This document shows, piece by piece, positions 28,324-36,600 of a DNA stretch of 64,000 bases. The DNA is taken from positions 3,428,948-3,492,947 of the forward strand of contig NZ_LR732912.1 of the NCBI RefSeq assembly GCF_902506065.1. Direction: 5' to 3'. Origin of the DNA: Arthrobacter sp. 9V. GTDB lineage: Bacteria; Actinomycetota; Actinomycetes; Actinomycetales; Micrococcaceae. The notes beneath the pieces were generated by a model. That model saw nothing but the letters and a program-made list of their open reading frames with translations, was not told the DNA's origin and searched no databases. Within the stretch, counting starts at the first letter, position 1. Every line of letters begins with the position of its first letter. The position numbers and the translations under genes were made by a program.

Positions 28324-29568
28324 ATGGGACCCAGCCCTGACACGGTCATCATCGGCGCAGGCCAGGCAGGCCTCGCAACGAGCTACTGGCTCACGCAACT
28401 CGGCGTCGAGCATCAGATCCTGGAACGACGCGATTCACTGGGCGGCGCATTCCAGGACCGCTGGGACAGCTTCTATATGAACACCCCCAACCTTGCGCTT
28501 GACCTCCCCGGGATGCCGTACGACGGCGACGACCGGGACGCGTTCATCTCCCGCGCCGCTGTTGTGAACCTGTTCAGGCGGTACGCCGAGCTGATCTCCG
28601 CCCCGGTCCGCACAGGTGTCGACGTCTCCCGGCTTACGGCGGCACCCGGCGGCGGGTTCCACCTCGAAACGTCAACGGGGAGCATGCGGGCCCGCAACGT
28701 GGTCCTCGCAACAGGCGCCTACCAAGTGCCCAAGGTCCCAGCCTTGGCCGCCAAGCTCCCCGCCGGCGTGACGCATCTCCACACCCACGATTACCGCAAC
28801 CCGGAGCAGCTACCCGACGGGTCCGTCCTCGTCGTCGGCACAGGCCAGTCCGGAGGACAGATCGCCGAGGAGCTCCACGCTGCAGGCCGCGAAGTCCACC
28901 TCGCAGTCTCGATCGTCCCCGAAGCGCCGCGCCGATACCGCGGACAGGACCTGATCTATTGGATGCTCGAAACGGGCAAACACGGCCCCGACTACGGCGT
29001 CAACGCCCTCACCACCAAGGCGCTGCCCTCCCCCGCCGCACGGTTCGCCCCCAATCCCCTGCTCTCCGGTACCGAGGGTGGCCATGCCATCCACCTCCGC
29101 GAACTCGGCCGCCGCGGCATGCACCTGCACGGTCACTTGGAAACAATCGACGACGGCGACATCACCTTCAGCGATGACCTCACCGAACGCTTCACGGCGG
29201 TGGAATCGACCTTCGCGCAGCGGTCCGGAAAGGCGATTGATGCCTACATAACGGCTGCTGGTATCGACGCGCCCGAGCAGCCTCGGCCTCCGGGGGATGA
29301 TTGGCTGCCATCAGAGGCAGGGCAGTTGAACCTGACAGATGCGAACATCACTTCAGTTCTCTGGGCCACCGGGTACAAACTCGACTTCAGTTTCGTGGAC
29401 CTGCCGCTGGTGGATGAATGGGGCTACCCCAAGCACACACGCGGCGCCACAGAAATTCCGGGCTTGTATGTCGTGGGACTCCCGTGGCTGACGCACCACT
29501 ACTCAGCGATAGTCGGCGGCGTGGGGCTGGATGCCAGGCATATCGCGGAGCGAATCTCCGATCTTTGA
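28324..29568 (+). CDS. flavin-containing monooxygenase-like oxidoreductase (CzcO type)
   Basis: The 414-aa protein has an FAD-binding motif near the start, TVIIGAGQAGLATSYWLTQ, and a second Rossmann motif, LVVGTGQSGGQIAEELHAAG, for NADPH. LWATGYKLDFSFVDLPLVDE near the C-terminus is the usual ATG motif of the family. The substrate is unknown. It is monocistronic or leads into the TfoX-domain gene 39 nt downstream. Confidence 0.85.
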   Translation: MGPSPDTVIIGAGQAGLATSYWLTQLGVEHQILERRDSLGGAFQDRWDSFYMNTPNLALDLPGMPYDGDDRDAFISRAAVVNLFRRYAELISAPVRTGVDVSRLTAAPGGGFHLETSTGSMRARNVVLATGAYQVPKVPALAAKLPAGVTHLHTHDYRNPEQLPDGSVLVVGTGQSGGQIAEELHAAGREVHLAVSIVPEAPRRYRGQDLIYWMLETGKHGPDYGVNALTTKALPSPAARFAPNPLLSGTEGGHAIHLRELGRRGMHLHGHLETIDDGDITFSDDLTERFTAVESTFAQRSGKAIDAYITAAGIDAPEQPRPPGDDWLPSEAGQLNLTDANITSVLWATGYKLDFSFVDLPLVDEWGYPKHTRGATEIPGLYVVGLPWLTHHYSAIVGGVGLDARHIAERISDL

Positions 29569-29607
29569 ACTCCCACACTCAGAGCATGCTCCCAGGAGGA
29601 CGAATAA

Positions 29608-29967
29608 ATGCAAATGCCCAAGCCATCAGAGGCTGACAAGGAACGATTCCGCTCGTCAGTCCCCGACAGCCCGGACGTGGTGGTCAAGCCGATGTTCGGG
29701 AACCTCGGCGCTTTCGTCAATGGCAACATGTTCGCGGGCTTGTTTGGTCCCACCATCGGCGTCAAGCTCTCCGAAGTTGACCAGCAGGAATTGGAGGCAA
29801 ATCATCAGACTCAGCCCTTTGGCCCTGAAGAACGGCCTATGGGCGCTTATGTCGGCCTTCCCGAGGCGTGGCAGGACGACGCCGGGCAAACTGCGGAATG
29901 GGTGGCCAAGGCCTTCGAGAACGTGGCCGAGATGCCGCCCAAAGCGCCGAAGGAGCCCAAGAAATAG
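29608..29967 (+). CDS. TfoX N-terminal domain protein
   Basis: The 119-aa protein has a good AGGAGGA upstream of ATG 29608. VVKPMFGNLGAFVNGNMFAGLFGPTI and RPMGAYVGLPEAWQDD match the TfoX/Sxy N-terminal domain as found in stand-alone actinobacterial proteins. A Lys/Pro-rich tail ends it. In gamma-proteobacteria TfoX controls competence; nothing suggests that role here. Confidence 0.85.
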   Translation: MQMPKPSEADKERFRSSVPDSPDVVVKPMFGNLGAFVNGNMFAGLFGPTIGVKLSEVDQQELEANHQTQPFGPEERPMGAYVGLPEAWQDDAGQTAEWVAKAFENVAEMPPKAPKEPKK

Positions 29968-30024
29968 GGAACCCTTCGCCCCAAAGCCCTCGCCAAACGT
30001 GCTGGGAAGTGCTGTGATCCTGCT

Positions 30025-30897
30025 ATGGCATCAATGAATGGACGAATAGCCTTCGTGACCGGCGCTACGGGCGGCCTTGGCAAGGCCATCGCCACTGAAC
30101 TGGCCCGCGAAGGAGGGACCGTCGTCGTGGTTGGCCGTTCGGAAGCGCGGGCAGAAGACGCAATCCGCGGCATCCAGGCTGTGGTCCCCAACGCGGCGCT
30201 GGAGCCGCTTGCCTGTGATCTCTCGAGCCAGGCCTCAATCCGGTCGGCAGTGGAGGAGTTCCATTCCCGTCACCAAAAGCTCCACGTGCTGGTCAACGCT
30301 GCCGGCGTATTCCGCAAGGAGCGCCAGGTGACCCCGGAGGGCCTTGAAGTCACCTTCGCCACCAACGTCATGGGTTATTTCCTACTCACGAGCCTGCTCC
30401 AGGATTCGCTGAAACGCGGCGCAAGCGCGGACGATGCCTGGACGTCGAGGGTGGTCAATATTGCGTCGAAGTATTCGGGTGGACCGTCGGTCACCAAGAT
30501 CGACTTCGAAGACCTCCAGACCGCCAAGCGCAAATACAGCTACATGCGCGCAACCCCACCCACCATGCTCGGCCGGGTTCTGTTGACGCAGGAGTTCGCG
30601 GAACGCCTTCGGGGCTCGAACGTCGTTGTGAACGCCGTGCACCCGGGCCTGGTTAAGAACACGGGGCTGCTGCAGGACGTTGGCGGACCATTCCGCTGGC
30701 TGACAAACACCTTGGGGAAGCCCGCAGAGGAAGCGGCCGATACGCCCGTCTGGCTGGCAACCTCACCGGAGACTGCGGCGGTGTCCGGCAAGCTCTGGTC
30801 CAAGCGCAAGGAACTGCCGACGCCGGGCATGGGATCGGACCCGGCCGCGCGGAAAAGGTTGTGGGAGGCATGCACCCGGCTGGCGAAGATCCTGTGA
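30025..30897 (+). CDS. short-chain dehydrogenase/reductase-like protein with altered active site
   Basis: The 290-aa protein has the SDR coenzyme motif VTGATGGLGKAIA and LHVLVNAAGVFRKE, typical of the retinol-dehydrogenase-like branch. The catalytic Ser region NIASKYSGG is present. Aligning TQEFAERL with the usual TRELARRL places TPPTM where YxxxK is expected, so both the catalytic Tyr and Lys appear to be missing; a nearby YSYMR could substitute only with a shifted register. It may be inactive or use another mechanism. Confidence 0.8.
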   Translation: MASMNGRIAFVTGATGGLGKAIATELAREGGTVVVVGRSEARAEDAIRGIQAVVPNAALEPLACDLSSQASIRSAVEEFHSRHQKLHVLVNAAGVFRKERQVTPEGLEVTFATNVMGYFLLTSLLQDSLKRGASADDAWTSRVVNIASKYSGGPSVTKIDFEDLQTAKRKYSYMRATPPTMLGRVLLTQEFAERLRGSNVVVNAVHPGLVKNTGLLQDVGGPFRWLTNTLGKPAEEAADTPVWLATSPETAAVSGKLWSKRKELPTPGMGSDPAARKRLWEACTRLAKIL

Positions 30898-30914
30898 GCT
30901 TCCGCCCCGGGGGC

Positions 30915-31247
30915 CTACGCTTCCTTCAGGTCCAGCTGAGGCGCAGGCTTCCGGAACCCTCGAGTGAGGAATGCCAGGTAGGCCAATCCCACACCAACCC
31001 AGATCAACCCGAAGGTGAACGACAAGCCACTCAGGCTGGTCCACAGCCAGATCGTCAGCACAAAACCGATGCCCGGCAGCACGAGGTTGTGGATCACGCC
31101 GCGAGCTCCCCGGGCCTTTTGGCCGAAGTAGTAGTGCTTGATCACGGCGAGGTTGACCACGGAGAACGCGACCAGGGCGCCGAAGCTGATCAGCGAGGAA
31201 ATCGTCAGCAGATCCAACACAAAAGCCAGTAGAGTCCACGTAATCGA
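30915..31247 (-). pseudogene. C-terminal fragment of an APC-type permease, cut at the island edge
   Basis: About 110 residues, open upstream without a proper start: TLLAFVLDLLTISSLISFGA leads into ALVAFSVVNLAVIKHYYFGQ. Together with GIGFVLTIWLWTSLSG and VGVGLAYLAFLTRGFRKPAP these are the last helices of an amino-acid permease. Homology stops near 31240 and foreign-looking DNA follows. It was probably truncated when the defence island inserted. A TTG at 31220 could in principle start a short product. Confidence 0.7.
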
Positions 31248-31585
31248 ACGTATTTGCCGGAAGTACCAAATGGCTTATGGGCGCGAGCCCAAGCAACATC
31301 GTGCAGGCAAGGGGTGTGGGGAGCAAGTGGCCTTGAGCAGGTTGCAATTCGGATTTATTACCTCCTCAGCAACGGCCGAATCGGCATCGTTTCCCAGTTA
31401 CGACCGGCGCGGAATTGCAGAGCCAGCCAACACCAGCGACACGTACTTGACGGAGGACAGAGGCGCTAGGAAAGTCCTTCTTGAATAATCGAGACAAGCT
31501 CGAAACACCCGTCGCCTGTTCAGCCGAGCCAATTGACCCAGCGATACTTTGTCAGTCCAATACGTTTGTCAGCGGCCGACGAGGC
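31248..31585. other. left boundary region of the defence island, no gene recognised
   Basis: Between the truncated permease and vsr no convincing ORF is seen; the short open frames lack ribosome-binding sites and family motifs. No tRNA, integrase or clear direct repeat with the right edge (about 47070-47120) is visible by eye. Confidence 0.4.
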
Positions 31586-32002
31586 TCAAGCCTCGCTCCG
31601 CAAGAAACCAGTCACCCGCTTCAAGAGATTTGCGTCAGCCAAAATTTCGCACTCCCAGACATCGAGATAGCTCCAGTTTGAAGCGACGAGTTCGAGCCTC
31701 TGCTCGCGATCTCTCTCCTGATTTCGAAGCCGCTTAGCTTGCCAGAACTCCGTATTGGATTTAGGCAGACGCTTTCCGACATGGCAATCATGACCATGCC
31801 AAAAACAGCCATTTACGAAGATGACCTTCTTTCGCGATTGAAACACCAGGTCAGGCTTGCCAGGTAATTGACGCCCATGAAGCCGGTAGCGAAACCCTTC
31901 GCCGTGCAGAAGGCTCCGCAGCACGAGCTCCGGCTTGGTGTTCTTGCTTCGAATTTTCGCCATGTGAGCACTTCGCTGCTCGGGGCTCATGAAGTCCACC
32001 AT
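31586..32002 (-). CDS. vsr: very short patch repair endonuclease
   Basis: The 138-aa Vsr nicks next to T:G mismatches that arise by deamination of 5-methylcytosine. MSPEQRSAHMAKIRSKNTKP, RYRLHGRQLPGKPDLVF (with the metal-binding Asp) and FVNGCFWHGHDCHVGKRLPK (His and zinc cysteine) are diagnostic. ATG 32002 is used. It lies 51 nt downstream of the cytosine methyltransferase gene, the standard pairing. Confidence 0.95.
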   Translation of the reverse strand: MVDFMSPEQRSAHMAKIRSKNTKPELVLRSLLHGEGFRYRLHGRQLPGKPDLVFQSRKKVIFVNGCFWHGHDCHVGKRLPKSNTEFWQAKRLRNQERDREQRLELVASNWSYLDVWECEILADANLLKRVTGFLRSEA

Positions 32003-32053
32003 TGATCAATAATAAAACCAAGCCGGGTGAGTCGCGTCTTTGAACGATTTGTT

Positions 32054-33538
32054 TCAGAGTTTGGTTGACGCCTTCACCCGGGACTCCGACGGAAGGGAGC
32101 CGCGCGCCTGATGGTCAGATCCAAAGCGTTCCATATCTACAGACAACCGATGCCGCTCCAGAATTTCTCCAAGTAGTTTGGCTACGGCGTGGGACTGCCA
32201 CGGCGAGACCGCATTGCCCACCTGCGTGTACTGCGGAACCTCCAGCTTCCGCCGATGTGCACCAGTCGTCTCCCTCCCGAGAAACTCAAATGTATCGGGG
32301 AAGCCCTGGAATCGGGCTAACTCTCGGACAGTGAAAATCCTCGATTGCATCGGATGAACGTAATCGTCGGGAAGAGTGACCACGGTCCGGCTAGGCGCGC
32401 TGGCCTGAAGGACCTTCTGACTGTGCTTCCGGGTGACGAGTTCCACCGCGAGATCCACCAGTTCGTCCAACGAACTGATGGTCCGCGTGCCGTACGGTCT
32501 AATCGAGCTCTGCAGCTCGAGGGGCGGCTTAACTCCAGCAAGAGCATGTTTGGCCAGGGTTCGCTGGTCTTCCGTGCCCAATCCGCTCATCTGCGTAAGG
32601 AGTCGTTGATCAATTCCGTGGCTCACCATCATCCGGTAGAAAGAGAATCTCGTGACGACCACGTCTGTATGTCGACGCGAAGTCTGGTTCGGAGGTCCGG
32701 CTGAGTACCCGCTGGATTTGGGACGCACGGCCGCATCTGCCTGTCGTAGGGCTTCCAAGTATTCTGCATTTCGACCGCGGTGTGTGCCCTGCCACCCAGG
32801 GAGATCCGCGATGGCATCACGGACTGTAAAGGCCTGAGTCGAGGCCGTCGTGGGCTCAGGTGCAAGTTCAGGAACGAAATTCACGAGATCCGCGAAGTCG
32901 GACTTCCAGATGCCGGGACTTGCTTCGATCTGGAGCTTTCGAGCGAGGTCCTTGCGAAGAGCAATGAGCATCAGCCGAGGACGGAACTGAGGCGCGCCGT
33001 AGTGCACGGCATTCACGCGAACTGCCTGAACTTCGTAGCCAGAGCCGATTCGAGTTAGAGCAGTCTGCAATTGGGAGAAGGATGACTCTTCCCCCTTAAC
33101 AAAGCTCTGGCTCATACCTACAACGTTCTCAATTACGACAGTCTTTGGAGAAGTCCGCTCAACGAAGTCTAGATATTCCCATGCCAATCGATTTCGCAAA
33201 TCGTCCTTACGCCGTCGACCGGCAAGAGAAAATCCCTGACACGGTGGTCCGCCGACGACGGCATCCAGATCGTCTTCCCGGAATCTCCGGACTAGATCAT
33301 CATCCTCCAGGACGTTGGCAAGCTCACTCACAATTACCTTGCCTTCAAATTGACGCCGAAGGCTTCGCTGCAAGTACTGCTGCCATACACGCAGATCAGA
33401 TACATCGTCGACATAGTTATGGAAGAAAGTGCGGGCAGCCATGTCAGACTTCTCAACGGCCGCGACGAGCTCACCCCCCGCGCGCTCCATGCCTAACGAG
33501 AGACCACCACAACCCGAGAACAGGTCAACGAACTTCAT
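32054..33538 (-). CDS. dcm: DNA (cytosine-5-)-methyltransferase
   Basis: The 494-aa protein starts at ATG 33538, directly at motif I: MKFVDLFSGCGGLSLGMERAG. Motif IV has the catalytic Cys in GGPPCQGFSLAGRRR (about residue 100), motif VI is VVIENVVGM, motif VIII is GAPQFRPRLMLIAL, and motif X is QVGNAVSPW. The target-recognition region between VIII and X is about 200 residues. Its sequence target is not predictable here. It is fourth of five leftward genes, 64 nt after the large HerA-like gene, so it probably protects host DNA from the module upstream. Confidence 0.95.
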   Translation of the reverse strand: MKFVDLFSGCGGLSLGMERAGGELVAAVEKSDMAARTFFHNYVDDVSDLRVWQQYLQRSLRRQFEGKVIVSELANVLEDDDLVRRFREDDLDAVVGGPPCQGFSLAGRRRKDDLRNRLAWEYLDFVERTSPKTVVIENVVGMSQSFVKGEESSFSQLQTALTRIGSGYEVQAVRVNAVHYGAPQFRPRLMLIALRKDLARKLQIEASPGIWKSDFADLVNFVPELAPEPTTASTQAFTVRDAIADLPGWQGTHRGRNAEYLEALRQADAAVRPKSSGYSAGPPNQTSRRHTDVVVTRFSFYRMMVSHGIDQRLLTQMSGLGTEDQRTLAKHALAGVKPPLELQSSIRPYGTRTISSLDELVDLAVELVTRKHSQKVLQASAPSRTVVTLPDDYVHPMQSRIFTVRELARFQGFPDTFEFLGRETTGAHRRKLEVPQYTQVGNAVSPWQSHAVAKLLGEILERHRLSVDMERFGSDHQARGSLPSESRVKASTKL

Positions 33539-33602
33539 CACTGATACATTGTGCCAGAGCCCGACCGCGATCCTTGGTTGCGGGCCCAAGACTGGTTGCA
33601 GG

Positions 33603-36600
33603 TCAAAGTCCGTATCGCTCGTAGTAGGGCTTTACTCGCACGAATCGGCCCTCGTCGTAGCCTAGCGACTTATACAGCACCTCGTGCTGGCGCAGTTCGG
33701 GGATACGCCTAGGCACATCCTGTGCTAGATCTGGAAGCCCCAGACTCGCGAGCTCCCGCGCGTTAACTGATGGCACTTTGTGGATAAACCAAGTTCTCAA
33801 GGGTTGTCCAAAATTCTCGCGGCCCTCTTTGAAATGAGACAGGTACTGAGAGGCCAACATTACTCCGTACCCAAATTGCCGCCCCTGCAGCATCAAGTCC
33901 ATCAGAACCTGGAAGTCATAACGCATGATGTTGACAGCCTCGTCGACCAGCAAAAATGACTTTAGAAAACGGAGCTGCGGCTCCGTACCCTGAAATGGCG
34001 GCCGATCGGACCTCAGCATGTTGTCGTAGTAGAGATTCAAGAACAGGGCAACTAAGGCGTTCTTGGCGCTCTGATCTGGCCCGAGGCGATCAAGAGCAAC
34101 CACAACGACTCTGCCGTTCAAAAGCTCTCCAAATGGCATCAACTTAGACCTGTCAGAGCTAAATATCTGACTTAGGACAAAGCTGTCAAGAATGGAAGAG
34201 ACGGAGTCAGGATTACCCGACTTTTCTAAATACTCGGCCCTAACTTCGGCGAGTGTGGGCGGCCTGTTGTCATTCCTATCGTAGAGATTTCGAACTGCTT
34301 CGTTAAGGAGACTAGATTGAACCGGACCGACACCTCGGTATATCTTTCTGAGGACATCGACGAAGGCTGCCGCTTGCTGATACGGAAGCCGTGAGTGTTC
34401 GCCCGTAACGGGCATGAATACATTCAGGGGAATCTCGTGTGGTTCCAGAACAACTGCACCAATTCGACTCACAAACTCCTCTTTCTGAAAATCTCCTTTA
34501 TAATCAAAAATCAACATCGAAGTAGGAATGAATGGCTGCTTTTCTGCCGCCTGTTCACGAATCTGTGAGATCAAAGCCTTTACAAGCTCAGTTTTGCCGG
34601 TGCCAAGGTCTCCAACGATGCCGACATTCATTTGATTTAGCTTTGTGTTACTTGGCCAGAAATCAACCGGAGCTTGTCCGATTGACCCCAGGAGATTGCC
34701 AACATTGATTCGAATACCGTCTCCTGAGATACCAGAGACTTTACTGGCCACCGCGTTTACCGGAGGAACTGAGGGAAGCTGGCTCCGAACGCCCGTCAGC
34801 GGCAAAGATTCAGGAGTATAGTCGTGCTGGTTTTGAACCCCGGATGAACCGTCAGCGCTTTCGTCAAAGTCCTGACGCAGCACTTCGGGAGCTGTTCTAC
34901 TAGCTAAAATTCCTTCTTCATTTGGTTCCTCCACCGCCCAATCCACGAGCTCTCTCCATGCATGAACGACGGACGCCTCAGGACCCTCCAGAGCCTCAAA
35001 TACCTTGGCTGTATCTGCTATGAGCCCACGGACGGGAGCATCGGCCGTGCCCACTTCTCCCGCATAGAAGTGTTGTCCCCCGGAGGTTGTGGAACCGTGT
35101 TGCAAGTACGTAAGCAGAGGCTTACCCAGACGGACTGCCATTCGCCCGTCAACCAACGAAGACAGGCGACGAGCGAAGTCCACTGGTGAATCAACTGTGC
35201 TACTAAGCCTCGCAGCGGTCTCGACTAGGGTGGCCAAACTGTTCATCCAGATAACCCTGTCAGCCCCGGCAACCTCTGCTGCCCTGAACTCAATGTTCTG
35301 CAGCAGCCGCGCACTAGCCGCCAGCTGCTCCAGCGGCTCATCAAGTGCAGACGCCCCCTGGGCAGGCAGTCTTGATCCGATCGAGTCGCCCTTGAGCCCA
35401 TAGCACTTTATCTCGACGGGACAGAGAATGAGCTCATCATCCCTCATCTCAATGAACAGCAAGTCCGCGCGACGCTGGTGCTGTCCATGGTTGGCCTGTC
35501 CCGAGAGAGTCCGCAGGAAGTAATCAGCAGCGTCAATCGGAACGACAAACCTATTAGAACCATCCGACACCGCCTTGTCGAAGAGCCCAAACGTCAAATA
35601 GAAGCCCACGGCGCCCGCAACATGCGTTCCGCCCATCGATAGTAGGGATGACAGACCTACTCCCCTACTGCCTAAACTCGACATAACCCGACGCTTGAGT
35701 TGGGCGATATCTTCCCTGCCTGTGGCTTTAGCCAAAAGCCTCTCCAACTGCTGGCCAAAGGAATCAGGCACTTTGGCAATGGAGACAAAGGGACGTCGTT
35801 CCATAAACGGGACATCAGGCGACCGCTCGAAGACTGGCGGTCGCCATTCCCACAGCATGCGTGCGCCCTCGCTGTGGGCGTCCATAAGCTCAGCCATGAT
35901 CGCCGGGCTTAGGAAAGACTCGCCCATGACTGTCCAATCGGCGGTAGTATCGGCCACGTCCCGACGCATCATCGCAGCTTCGATCAGTGGCGCTGAGTCT
36001 CCGGTCTCGCAGGCTTCAAGTGCCCTGCTAAACGAGCCCCATCCCACCGTGCTTGGAATCGCGGGTTGGCTAAGGCTGCTTCGCCTATCGCTCAGCCTAT
36101 TAAGGCTACTTTCAAAGCGCCGAAGTGGCACTTCTCCCAAGACCCCGTGACTCCCTCCACCGCTGTCAACCCGGACTATTGTTCCGGAGTCCTGCAGCAG
36201 ACGGATGTTGCACCATACCTTCGCCTCGCTTTGGGGTGCGTATCTTGACCACGTCAAAAGCATGTCGCGGTTATCCCGCACGAGCTTCGTAACCGCGTCT
36301 CTAGGAACAGGCCCTTCACGTCGAACGGAATCAAGTACCCTTACGCCACCAATGAGTCGTCCGGTCTTGGCACTCCCCCATTCCTCTGCTAAGGCGAGAA
36401 CCGAATCATCTATTTCAGTCAACCGATTCTGGCGATCTAGCGCATGCAAATCCACGGTTAGGGTCGAAATGTGTGGATGCATACGCCGAAAGGATCTTAG
36501 GGCAGCATCCACCGCTGTGGCGTTAAGGCCGCTAACGGCTGCCCCAGGTGTGACTGCGTTTCCGATTCTGTCGGGCGGGGCCAGCCTCTTCGGCCGCGAT

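Noticed and set aside
31254..31681. short frames at the island's left edge, possible integrase remnant
   Set aside because: No tyrosine- or serine-recombinase motif could be found in any frame.
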